A DNA stretch of 64,000 nt from Methylophilus sp. TWE2 (GCF_001183865.1 NZ_CP012020.1:2103839-2167838); one strand, 5' to 3'; shown: positions 46,608-54,771, counted from the stretch's first letter. A program made the numbers and translations. Notes: generated by a model from the letters alone, not told the origin.

Positions 46608-48923
46608 ATGAGCCGACACAGCAAGTTAAAACGAGATACGAGAAAGAAAAAGAAAAAGGGGGTGGCAAAAGACATAAGAGAAACTGCGCCTATTAATTTA
46701 GCCCCTACACCTCCTGTAATTCAACTTTTGTCCAATCCATTTGAGGGGTTGACGGATAAAGACAGAAAACAGGCACTAATTAAAATTAGCTCGGACTCCA
46801 AAGCTAAAGTTGAAGATTCATTGAAATCCATAATTGAGATTTTCAAGAAACACGATCCAATTGCTATAGTGACTTTTTTTTCCACCTACGGCTTGGCAAT
46901 CGGAGCTGGTGATAGGGGCGTAGATAGCAACGGAGCTCCAATCAAAATCAATCAGGCGCATGTAGAAATACTACAAGCATTAGCTCTAAGCATTCCACCC
47001 AATGAGATGGGAAAACTACCAGCACTTCCACATATCACCCAGCAGATTATGGACAATATTACTGATCTATTAAGGTCTTATGCATTCTCCAGAATTAGTC
47101 CAGAATTGTTAGAAGCATCAGTGATTGATAAGGCAATTCATCATGTCCAGGAAGCCGTGCGAGGATATACGCAAACGGTGAGAAATTGGGGTTATCACAA
47201 ACAGGTGCTTACTTTTTCCAAGGAGATTTATAGTCATTTTGATGCGCAAGTTGAGGCCAAATTTGGTTTTACAGTATCTAATGTAATTGATGTTTTTGAA
47301 CAGCATTTAGAAACAATTGAAGAACAACTAACAAAGAGGTTGAATAATTTAAGAGAAATCCAAGCGCTTAAAAAACCACGGTCAATGCTGAATAAATACC
47401 ATGAGATAAACAGCGCATTAGATCGAAAAGATATAATAGAGGGGCAAGACTTGGAGTTTTTTAAATTGCCTCCTAGGAATGCGTTCATGTGGATTATGAC
47501 GCATTACGACTTGTTCTTATCTGAGATGTATAAAATTAATGAGCCAGATCTGATTGAAAAATTAAAAATTGAATCGAGCAGCCTAACTAAACTTTTGAAC
47601 TATTTTTCATTTGAGCTTGGTGAACTTGAGAAAGAAAATAAGTTATATTTTTTTCTAGATAATCCAGTATGGCGCAAGCCAGTAATATCCACATCGAGCG
47701 GTTATTACTGTGTCATGCCTCAATTGTTTTTCAGTTTTGTTTTGAACATACTTGATAACCTTATTGAGACGATTAACAAAGACAAATTACATGACAGAAG
47801 AGCGAATTATTTAGAGGGCAAGATTGAGGAAATAGTCAAAAGAAGGTTTCCGGAGTCGAAAGTAGTTTCTAGTTTGAAATGGAACCAGGACGGGGTGCAA
47901 TATGAGACCGATCTGGTTGCATTTATAGATTCGTATGCAATTATCATTGAGGCTAAAGCGCACAAAATTTCAAATGTTGCTCTTAGAGGTGCTCCAGATC
48001 GCATCAAAAGACATCTTAATGACATTTTGATTGAGCCTGGGATTCAGTCACATAGATTTGAACTTAAATTGAAGGAGCTTCGTGCCGCCCAAAATCAGAA
48101 TGACCCATTGATAGCTAAACTTCCTGTTGATATCACCACTATTAATAAAGTTATTAGAGTCTCAGTTTCCCTGGAATACTTTGCGTCATTACAGTCAAAT
48201 TTGAAGGTTTTTGAAAATACGGGATGGATTCCTGATGAATACATTCCATGTCCCTCAATGAGTATTGCTGATTTCGAGACTCTTTTTGACTTTCTAGAAC
48301 ATCCAGTACAAATTATTCACTATCTACTTAGAAGAGCTGAAATTGAATCTAGCTATAGCATCCGCGGTGATGAGTTGGATTACATGGGTTTTTATATTTC
48401 TACTTTATTCGATATGGGAAATGTTGATAAAGAAAGTGATCTTCATATCACTAATATGTCAAGCGATCTTGATCGATATTATTCGTCTAGAGATCAAGGC
48501 ATACATATAACAAAGCCTCAGCCAAAAATATCTGAATTTTTCAAAACTATTTTCAATAAGCTTGAAGAGAGAGGTATCCCTCGTTGGGCAGAAATCGGTT
48601 GTATTCTTAATTACTTCCCCCCTTACGACCAGACAAAAATAGTTAAAGCGATTAGAGAGTTGACTTTCGTAGTCAATAGGAACTGGCATGTGGAAGGGCA
48701 TAAGAATATGCTTATATATGAACCTTCTCAGTCGTCTGAGTACGCATTAGCTATCGTTTTATTTAACAATGAAAACAAAGCTCGGCGTCATGAATTTCTT
48801 GATATTGCTGCTGCGAATGGGCTTAAAGCAGACCATGTAAGGACTTGTTTGGTGATAGGAATTAATATTGATAAGAAAGATTCGCCGTATCACACCATTG
48901 GGTTATTTGATAAACCAGGATAG
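46608..48923 (+). CDS. Solitary PD-(D/E)XK nuclease-like protein
   Basis: A 771-residue protein I do not recognise as a named family. It begins with a lysine-rich tail (SKLKRDTRKKKKK), followed by about 380 mainly helical residues without a known domain. Residues about 400-455 carry a nuclease-like core: a helix with E403/E407, a strand with YETD (D435) and IIEAKAHK (E448, K450). This is the E-(X)n-D-(X)n-ExK layout of PD-(D/E)XK enzymes such as NERD/Mrr/RecB-type nucleases. The remaining 300 residues are unassigned. Base composition is clearly more AT-rich than the surrounding core genes, which suggests acquisition. No partner helicase, methylase or toxin is adjacent. A single-gene defence function is a guess. 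Confidence 0.7.
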   Translation: MSRHSKLKRDTRKKKKKGVAKDIRETAPINLAPTPPVIQLLSNPFEGLTDKDRKQALIKISSDSKAKVEDSLKSIIEIFKKHDPIAIVTFFSTYGLAIGAGDRGVDSNGAPIKINQAHVEILQALALSIPPNEMGKLPALPHITQQIMDNITDLLRSYAFSRISPELLEASVIDKAIHHVQEAVRGYTQTVRNWGYHKQVLTFSKEIYSHFDAQVEAKFGFTVSNVIDVFEQHLETIEEQLTKRLNNLREIQALKKPRSMLNKYHEINSALDRKDIIEGQDLEFFKLPPRNAFMWIMTHYDLFLSEMYKINEPDLIEKLKIESSSLTKLLNYFSFELGELEKENKLYFFLDNPVWRKPVISTSSGYYCVMPQLFFSFVLNILDNLIETINKDKLHDRRANYLEGKIEEIVKRRFPESKVVSSLKWNQDGVQYETDLVAFIDSYAIIIEAKAHKISNVALRGAPDRIKRHLNDILIEPGIQSHRFELKLKELRAAQNQNDPLIAKLPVDITTINKVIRVSVSLEYFASLQSNLKVFENTGWIPDEYIPCPSMSIADFETLFDFLEHPVQIIHYLLRRAEIESSYSIRGDELDYMGFYISTLFDMGNVDKESDLHITNMSSDLDRYYSSRDQGIHITKPQPKISEFFKTIFNKLEERGIPRWAEIGCILNYFPPYDQTKIVKAIRELTFVVNRNWHVEGHKNMLIYEPSQSSEYALAIVLFNNENKARRHEFLDIAAANGLKADHVRTCLVIGINIDKKDSPYHTIGLFDKPG

Positions 48924-49363
48924 ATTTAAACATACCTTTGTGTGAAGAGACCGAGGGGGCAGGTCTTGCAAATTCATATTTAATTACGTTGATTCTGATG
49001 CAAAAAACTAGCTTTGAACTCACAAGTAAACAAGCTTCGCTCTTTTGTTTTCTCAATCATTTTTAACCTACCAATCGCTTATGCGTCCCACATAACACTG
49101 CCGTTTCGCGCAACCGGATTTCACTGATTAACCACGTGCAGGTTGCTAGGCTACATGGGAAAAGTATCATTTAACTACAACACAAAAATTCAACTTAGAA
49201 GTGAAATCCGATGCGTTTTATGCAAAAAACCCTTTAAATTATTGAATTAACGATAAAAAAACCATCTTTACAATGTATACATCCCTAAAAATCTTTGATA
49301 TGGTAACGATATATCACTATAAATATGGTGTTTTACACCGCACAAAAGTCGGGGTGACATTGA
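48924..49363. other. AT-rich gap after the nuclease-like gene
   Basis: 440 bp without a gene. It contains the promoter of the small gene at 49364 (49295-49323) and no strong terminator, repeat or RNA gene that I can identify. Confidence 0.55.
49295..49323 (+). promoter_or_regulatory. Sigma70 promoter of the 70-aa gene
   Basis: TTGATA (49295-49300), a 17-bp spacer and TATAAA (49318-49323). Predicted +1 is near 49330, giving a leader of about 34 nt. Confidence 0.65.
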
Positions 49364-49576
49364 ATGATGAATGTTCCAGGAAAGTTTTTGTACACGATTC
49401 GTAGTGCGAATGGTGTGCTGGTTGAGAACTTGCAGGTATTCGGCAAAACACGCAGCGAGGCTGATGAAAAAATCCGCCAGATGTATTGGCGTTGCGAGAT
49501 TATCAGCTGCAATATGGTTTCTAAAGACTCGAAAGCACGTACACCACATATAAAAATGCAGTGGGTACGCCCCTAA
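49364..49576 (+). CDS. Small protein of unknown function (70 aa)
   Basis: A 70-residue basic cytoplasmic protein (KFLYTIRSANGVLVENLQVF and a C-terminal HIKMQWVRP). It has no recognised domain, signal peptide or membrane segment. It is treated as real because it has a near-consensus promoter (49295-49323), a GGGGTGA ribosome site at 49351-49357 and an intrinsic terminator after it. Two consecutive ATG codons (49364 and 49367) could both serve. An antisense 103-aa frame on the other strand is a shadow. Confidence 0.6.
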   Translation: MMNVPGKFLYTIRSANGVLVENLQVFGKTRSEADEKIRQMYWRCEIISCNMVSKDSKARTPHIKMQWVRP

Positions 49577-49625
49577 CATGGGGAGGATAGGCTGGCGTTA
49601 AGAACCTGCCCGTAATTGCGAACTC

Positions 49626-49658
49626 CAAAAGCGCTTGTTTTTACAGGCGCTTTTTTTA
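49626..49658 (+). terminator. Intrinsic terminator after the 70-aa gene
   Basis: AAAAGCGC-T-TG, a 6-nt loop and CAGGCGCTTTTTTT. An 11-bp stem with one G-T pair and a run of seven T. Confidence 0.85.
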
Positions 49659-49685
49659 TTGCTAAAAACAATGGCGGGTTAGCTG

Positions 49686-49922
49686 TTATAGGCTGAAAAG
49701 ACGAGCCACTTTTGTTTTGCCCATTGTGTCAAAATCATCGGGAACCTTGATTTGGCCACTCATGAAACCAATACGCTTAGGGTTAGCTACTGTGGCATCT
49801 AACTTGATGACTTTTACTAGAGGCTGACCAGCCTTAGCAATAATGAAAGACTCACCATTCACAGCTTGGTCTACCAATTTTGAAAGCTGTGCTTGGGCTT
49901 TTTGAATATCAATAATCTTCAT
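49686..49922 (-). CDS. Phd/YefM-type antitoxin, apparently orphan
   Basis: A 78-residue antitoxin-like protein. The N-terminal DNA-binding fold reads MKIIDIQKAQAQLSKLVDQA, VNGESFIIAKAGQPLVKV, the prevent-host-death pattern. The C-terminal tail (IGFMSGQIKVPDDFDTMG) is the type that usually neutralises a VapC/PIN toxin. The toxin normally overlaps or directly follows, yet the 110 bp downstream (to the 70-aa gene) hold only a terminator, and no PIN domain is found nearby. It may be a remnant, or it may guard against a toxin elsewhere. ATG 49922 is the natural start. Confidence 0.8.
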   Translation of the reverse strand: MKIIDIQKAQAQLSKLVDQAVNGESFIIAKAGQPLVKVIKLDATVANPKRIGFMSGQIKVPDDFDTMGKTKVARLFSL

Positions 49923-49992
49923 GATTGAGTGGGTAAGCTAGTTTTAGTGAGTCTAATTTAAAACGTCACATGACTTGCGTAAAGAGCTTTTA

Positions 49993-50403
49993 TCAAAACA
50001 ATGACAGGTTGCGAGCCTGCACGTTATTTTTAACCACTCTTCTACGCAGCAGTTTTTTCACGGGCGTGTCTGCCGTTGGCAGGTCTTCATCAAACAAGGA
50101 TTGCTGTGCGGGGAACATATCGTCTTGCATCTGCGCGGTTTGCAGGTCAAAGCGGAGTTCGCAGTCTAGCCATAAATCGGATTTTGGCACGCAGCAGCAT
50201 GGCAAAATTTCATCGGCGGCGATAAAGGCGAGTGGCAGTTCAACGTAATCGACTTCACCATCGAGCATGCGCACGCGGCAGGCACCACAAAAACCGCTCC
50301 GGCATTGATACTCTACTTCGTGGCCTGTACGTTCCAGACCTTCGAGCAGGGTTTCTTGTGGGAGCAGGCTAAAGCGGCTGTGCTGGCTGCGGATGCTGAT
50401 CAC
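49993..50403 (-). CDS. 2Fe-2S ferredoxin, YfaE-type, with C-terminal extension
   Basis: A 136-residue ferredoxin. The cluster ligands are in CRSGFCGAC and a fourth cysteine in LPCCCVP. In E. coli the equivalent YfaE (84 residues) maintains the diferric-tyrosyl cofactor of NrdB, and the order nrdA-nrdB-yfaE is the same here. The extra 50 or so residues after the fold (MFPAQQSLFDEDLP and a basic tail) are unusual. The start is GTG at 50403, without a clear ribosome site. A palindromic element (copy B) lies between it and nrdB. Confidence 0.87.
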   Translation of the reverse strand: MISIRSQHSRFSLLPQETLLEGLERTGHEVEYQCRSGFCGACRVRMLDGEVDYVELPLAFIAADEILPCCCVPKSDLWLDCELRFDLQTAQMQDDMFPAQQSLFDEDLPTADTPVKKLLRRRVVKNNVQARNLSLF

Positions 50404-50442
50404 TGTAAAAAAGTCTTTTCAAGCTTAATAGCGAAACAATCG

Positions 50443-50563
50443 ATAAGTGACTGTGCGGGATAAAGTGCAAGGCGCCCGGAACGCAACAACTGAGACAGTA
50501 CAGATAGTACGGCGAAGTTGTGAGTACCGCGCAACGCTGCAATTTGCCCGCAAAGCCACTTAT
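50443..50563 (-). repeat. Stop-codon-linked imperfect palindrome, copy B (nrdB-ferredoxin gap)
   Basis: 121 bp with arms ATAAGTG (50443-50449) and CACTTAT (50557-50563), then GCGGG/CCCGC and TGCA-type pairs. The apex is GTAC-N5-GTAC. In the nrdB direction the apex reads GCCGTACTATCTGTACTG, nearly identical to copy A. It abuts the nrdB stop codon (50563-50565). Confidence 0.8.
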
Positions 50564-51696
50564 TACAGTTCAAAATCGTTCAGGTCGTCGGCCGAAACCT
50601 CGGAATCAATCTGACCAATCAAGTATGAACTTAATTCTACTTCTTGCGGTGCGACCTGCACAGTGTCTGAGGCCAGCCAGGTGTTGATCCATGGAATCGG
50701 GTTGTTTTTGGCATTGGGGAATGCTGGTGGCAAACCGACTGAGGCCATACGGGTGTTGGTGATGTATTCCACGTATTGGCACAGAATGTCTTTATTCAAG
50801 CCAATCATTGAGCCATCTTTAAACAGGTATTCTGCCCATTCTTTTTCTTGCTCGGCGGCGGTTTTAAACATCTCAAAACATTCAGTGTGCAACTCGGCAG
50901 CGATCTCGGCGAACTCGGGGTCGTCTTGCCCTGAGCGCATGATATTGAGAATATGCTGGGTGCCGGTGAGGTGCAGGGCTTCGTCACGCGCAATCAGGCG
51001 GATGATTTTGGCGTTGCCTTCCATCACCTTGCGCTCGGCAAAGGCGAACGAGCAAGCAAAGCTGACATAAAAGCGGATGGCTTCGAGGATGTTGACGTTC
51101 ATCAGGCAGCGGTAAAGCAGCTTTTTCAGCTCGCGCTTGTTAACCACTTTAGTTTCGCCGTTGATGACATGATTGCCCTCGCCCAGCTGCGAATACAGCA
51201 TGGTCTGCTGAATCAGCTCGTCGTAATAATGGGCGATATCTGACGCACGCGCGGTGATGTTTTGATTGCGCACGATGTCGTCAAAAATGACGGAAGGGTC
51301 ATTGATGATGTTGCGGATGATGTGGGTGTATGAGCGCGAGTGGATGGTCTCGGAAAACGCCCAGGTTTCAATCCAGGTTTCCAGCTCGGGCAGCGACACC
51401 AGCGGCAGCAAAGCCACGTTCGGGCTACGGCCCTGGATGGAATCCAGCAGCGTCTGATACTTCAGGTTGCTGATGAAAATATGCTTTTCATGCTCGGGCA
51501 GGCCCTGGTAGTCAGCACGGTCTTGCGACACATCCACCTCTTCCGGACGCCAGAAGAAGGAGAGTTGCTTCTCAATCAACTTCTCGAACACGGGATATTT
51601 TTGCTGGTCATACCGCGCCACATTGACGGGCTGACCGAAGAACATGGGTTCTTTGAGTTGGTCGTTGTCGGTTTTGGTGAAGATGCTGTAGGCCAT
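50563..51696 (-). CDS. nrdB: Class Ia ribonucleotide reductase, beta subunit
   Basis: A 377-residue R2 subunit holding the diiron-tyrosyl radical. Its sequence follows E. coli NrdB very closely: [54 protein letters not shown] (iron ligands E and H), and [11 protein letters not shown]. The C-terminal tail is of the usual length for binding NrdA. ATG 51696 has AGGA 7 nt upstream. It is separated from nrdA by a palindromic element rather than a short gap. Confidence 0.97.
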   Translation of the reverse strand: MAYSIFTKTDNDQLKEPMFFGQPVNVARYDQQKYPVFEKLIEKQLSFFWRPEEVDVSQDRADYQGLPEHEKHIFISNLKYQTLLDSIQGRSPNVALLPLVSLPELETWIETWAFSETIHSRSYTHIIRNIINDPSVIFDDIVRNQNITARASDIAHYYDELIQQTMLYSQLGEGNHVINGETKVVNKRELKKLLYRCLMNVNILEAIRFYVSFACSFAFAERKVMEGNAKIIRLIARDEALHLTGTQHILNIMRSGQDDPEFAEIAAELHTECFEMFKTAAEQEKEWAEYLFKDGSMIGLNKDILCQYVEYITNTRMASVGLPPAFPNAKNNPIPWINTWLASDTVQVAPQEVELSSYLIGQIDSEVSADDLNDFEL

Positions 51697-51761
51697 CTGT
51701 GTTCCTAATGTTTAAGTTTAATGCTCAAACTGTTTTTTAATTGTACTTATTACCCCACTGC

Positions 51762-51906
51762 AATAAGCGTTGAATCAGTGAGCGAGCGGGATAAAGTGCA
51801 AGGCGTACGGCACGCAGAAACCGGAATGTACACGAGAGTACATGAGGATTTCGCGCACCGCACAACGCAGCAATTTGCCCGCGCAGCCACTGAGTCAATG
51901 CTTATT
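51762..51906 (-). repeat. Stop-codon-linked imperfect palindrome, copy C (nrdA-nrdB gap)
   Basis: 145 bp with arms AATAAGC-N-TTGA-N-TCAGTG and their complement, then GCGGG/CCCGC, TGC/GCA and AACG-type pairs. The apex is TGTAC-N6-GTACA. The right arm ends at the nrdA stop (51906-51908). In the nrdA direction it shares CGAAATCCTCATGTAC with copy D. Confidence 0.82.
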
Positions 51907-54185
51907 TAAATTTTGCAGGCTCCGCTGGCACACCCATCGTCTTCCGCTTCCGTGCCGCCTTCAGTCGCACCGTCTCTGGTGTTGTGGTAGTACAGCGTTT
52001 TAATGCCCAGCTTGTACACTTGCAGCAAGTCTTTGAGCAATTGCCTCATGGGCACACGGCCACCTTCAAAACGGGTCGGGTCGTAGTTGGTGTTGGCAGA
52101 AATCGATTGATCGACAAACTTCTGCATGATGCCCACCAGCTTAAGGTAACCGTCATTGCTTGGAATTTTCCATAGCAACTGGTACTGGTCACGCAGGCGG
52201 TCGATCTCTGGCACGACCTGGCGCAGGATACCGTCTTTGGATTGCTTGACTGTCACTAGGCCGCGCGGTGGCTCAATACCATTGGTGGCGTTGGCGATCT
52301 GGCTGGACGTCTCAGAAGGCATTAGCGCAGTCAGGGTAGAGTTGCGCAGGCCGTCTTTCTGGATTTCTTTACGCAGGCTTTCCCAGTCGAGCAGCAATGG
52401 TTCGCTGCAGACGGCGTCCAAGTCTTTTTTGTAGGTATCAATCGGCAAAATACCTTTGGCGTAGGTGGTTTCGTTAAACGCACCACATGGGCCAAATTCG
52501 CGGGACAACTGCACGGAGGCTTTGAGCAGGTAATACTGAATCGCCTCAAAGGTGCGGTGGGTCAGTCCCAGTGCGGCTTCATCGGTGTAGCTGGTGCCGT
52601 TTTTCGCCAGGTAGTAAGCGTAGTTGATGACGCCCACGCCGAGTGAACGGCGCTTGTTGGTGGCGTTGAGGGCCGCTTTGACCGGGTAATCCTGGTATTC
52701 AAGCAGGGCATCAAGCGCACGCACCACCAGGTCAGCCAGGCCTTCGAGCTCGTCCAAAGACTCCAGCGCACCCAGGTTGAATGCGGATAAGGTGCACAAC
52801 GCGATTTCGCCTTCTTCATCATTGATGTCGTTCAATGGATGGGTCGGCAGCGCGATTTCCATGCACAGGTTGGACTGACGCACCGGTGCCACGGTCGGGT
52901 CAAACGGGCTGTGCGTGTTGCAGTGATCTACGTTCTGGATGTAGATACGGCCAGTCCCGGCACGCTCCTGCATCATGAGTGAGAACAGGTCTACCGCAGG
53001 CATGGTGCGCTTGCGGATGCTGTCATCAGCCTCGTATTGCGTGTACAGGCGCTCAAACTCGTCCTGGTCGGCAAAGAAGGCGTCATACATGCCGGGCACA
53101 TCGTGTGGTGAGAACAAGGTAATGTTCTGGCCTTTGATCAGGCGCTGGTACATCAGGCGGTTGATCTGCACGCCGTAGTCCAAATGACGCACACGGTTTT
53201 CTTCCACGCCTCGGTTGTTTTTCAGAACCAGTAATGACTCGACTTCGAGGTGCCACAGCGGGTAGAACAAGGTCGCCGCCCCACCACGTACACCGCCCTG
53301 TGAGCAGGACTTCACGGCAGATTGGAACAGTTTGTAGAACGGCAGGCAACCGGTATGCTGCGCTTCACCACCACGGATCTCACTGCCCAGCGCGCGGATG
53401 CGGCCCGCGTTGACGCCGATACCGGCACGTTGTGACACGTATTTGACAATCGCGCTCGACGTGGCATTGATACTATCGAGGCTGTCGTCACACTCAATCA
53501 GCACGCAGGAGCTGAACTGGCGTGTAGGCGTACGCACACCGGACATGATAGGCGTAGGCAATGAGATCTTGAAGGTAGAAACGGCATCGTAGAAGCGCTT
53601 GATCAGATCCAGTCTTGCCTGGCCTTTGTAATTGGCAAACAGGCTCATGGCGACCAGGATGTAGAGGAACTGCGGGCTCTCGTAGATTTTCTTGGTGACA
53701 CGGTTTTGCACCAGGTACTTACCCTCCAGCTGCTTGACCGCAGCATAGGAGAAATTGAGGTCACGCCAGTGGTCAATATATCCATTCAGCGTATCGAATT
53801 CTTCACGGCTGTAATCGCTCAGCAAATGTTTGTCGTATTTGCCGAGCTCGACCAGATTGGTGACGTGGTCAAACAGGTGTGGTGGCTCAAACTGGCCGTA
53901 GGCGATCTTGCGCAGGTGAAAAATCGACAGGCGTGCAGCCAGGTACTGGTAATCCGGTGTTTCTTCCGAGATCAGGTCAGCCGCGGACTTGATGATAGTT
54001 TCATGGATATCATCAGTACGGATGCCATCGTAAAACTGGATATGGGAGCGCAACTCAACTTGTGACACCGAGACGTTATTGAGGCCTTGTGCAGCCCAGT
54101 CAATGACGCGGTGAATCTTGTCGAGGTTAATAGGTTCCTTGCGGCCATCGCGTTTCGTGGCCTGCATGGATTCGTATTGTGACAT
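51906..54185 (-). CDS. nrdA: Class Ia ribonucleotide reductase, alpha subunit
   Basis: A 759-residue R1 subunit reducing ribonucleoside diphosphates. An N-terminal ATP-cone (KRDGRKEPINLDKIHRVIDW) gives allosteric control. Active-site residues lie in SSCVLIECDDSLDS and SNLCMEIALPTHP, and the C-terminal shuttle cysteines in DDGCASGACKI. The sequence is very close to the enterobacterial enzyme. The start is ATG 54185 (MSQYES) with GGGAG 6 nt upstream; the longer frame to 54224 is dropped. A cobalamin riboswitch and its own promoter lie upstream, so B12 probably represses this B12-independent enzyme. Confidence 0.97.
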   Translation of the reverse strand: MSQYESMQATKRDGRKEPINLDKIHRVIDWAAQGLNNVSVSQVELRSHIQFYDGIRTDDIHETIIKSAADLISEETPDYQYLAARLSIFHLRKIAYGQFEPPHLFDHVTNLVELGKYDKHLLSDYSREEFDTLNGYIDHWRDLNFSYAAVKQLEGKYLVQNRVTKKIYESPQFLYILVAMSLFANYKGQARLDLIKRFYDAVSTFKISLPTPIMSGVRTPTRQFSSCVLIECDDSLDSINATSSAIVKYVSQRAGIGVNAGRIRALGSEIRGGEAQHTGCLPFYKLFQSAVKSCSQGGVRGGAATLFYPLWHLEVESLLVLKNNRGVEENRVRHLDYGVQINRLMYQRLIKGQNITLFSPHDVPGMYDAFFADQDEFERLYTQYEADDSIRKRTMPAVDLFSLMMQERAGTGRIYIQNVDHCNTHSPFDPTVAPVRQSNLCMEIALPTHPLNDINDEEGEIALCTLSAFNLGALESLDELEGLADLVVRALDALLEYQDYPVKAALNATNKRRSLGVGVINYAYYLAKNGTSYTDEAALGLTHRTFEAIQYYLLKASVQLSREFGPCGAFNETTYAKGILPIDTYKKDLDAVCSEPLLLDWESLRKEIQKDGLRNSTLTALMPSETSSQIANATNGIEPPRGLVTVKQSKDGILRQVVPEIDRLRDQYQLLWKIPSNDGYLKLVGIMQKFVDQSISANTNYDPTRFEGGRVPMRQLLKDLLQVYKLGIKTLYYHNTRDGATEGGTEAEDDGCASGACKI

Positions 54186-54336
54186 TATTGGCTCCCAATT
54201 CCGGCAGCGAAGGTGACCTGACAAGTGGCAAAGACATCATTTTTTCAGGCCGAGCAACCCCTATGTCGAGCCCGCTTCTGAAAAAACTGTATCTGCCGAG
54301 GACACCCCGCCCCAAACGTTAACAAGAAAAAAATCA

Positions 54337-54490
54337 CGGTAGGTCTCCTGGCTCTCAGGTCACCATTATTTGCTTGTGCCTTCCCGAATTTACTCAGTGG
54401 CATCGATGGCAGCAAACAACTCGCTGATCACAGTTGCGGGGGCAGCCCTGGCTTAGTGATTCCTGCGCAGTTTCACGCACCAGGTTCCCT
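54337..54490 (-). promoter_or_regulatory. Cobalamin (B12) riboswitch upstream of nrdA
   Basis: On the minus strand the element opens with GGGAACCTGGTGCGTGAAAC. It continues with the L5 motif GGGCTGCCCCCGCAACTG and a GGGAAGGC segment, and closes with the B12 box AGCCAGGAGACCTACC. These are the conserved blocks of the cobalamin riboswitch, in the correct order. Adenosylcobalamin binding should reduce nrdA expression. Genomes with this arrangement commonly also carry the B12-dependent class II reductase NrdJ, which is not in this window. Confidence 0.93.
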
Positions 54491-54535
54491 ATTAAACACA
54501 GAAGAGGACACTCTTCTGCGTACCGTATGGATGCG

Positions 54536-54564
54536 ACTATAAAACAATATCTATGGCTTTTCAA
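54536..54564 (-). promoter_or_regulatory. Sigma70 promoter of the nrdA operon
   Basis: TTGAAA (54564-54559), a 17-bp spacer and TATAGT (54541-54536) on the minus strand, about 40 bp before the riboswitch core. A hairpin (AGAAGA-N6-TCTTCT) lies between them. Confidence 0.65.
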
Positions 54565-54737
54565 TTACAGAAAACACAATATATTGATTTATTTTGATTG
54601 ACAACGGGCAACTGGTTGTTTTTATTGGGGAATATTTTTTTACGATTTTGCAGCGGACAAATAGGCTTGCTCACATGGCATTTTTAAAGCAACTAGATGC
54701 AGCAGTTTTTTGAAAATGACTGGGTTGTATGGTGTTT

Positions 54738-54771
54738 AGTGCAGGCCCTCCCCACAAGGCCAGCCTGCACT
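54738..54771 (-). terminator. Hairpin after the TonB-dependent receptor
   Basis: AGTGCAGGC and GCCTGCACT form a 9-bp perfect stem about 55 bp past the receptor stop. No T-tract follows, so terminator activity is uncertain. Confidence 0.4.

Noticed and set aside
49268..49579. 103-codon minus-strand frame over the 70-aa gene
   Set aside because: The opposite strand has the promoter, ribosome site and terminator; this frame has none.
46370..49970. Integrated prophage or conjugative element
   Set aside because: No integrase, structural, transfer or replication gene, and no flanking direct repeats or tRNA fragment were found.
54127..54315. 62-codon frame in the nrdA leader
   Set aside because: It overlaps the nrdA start and the riboswitch platform; the composition is not protein-like and there is no ribosome site.
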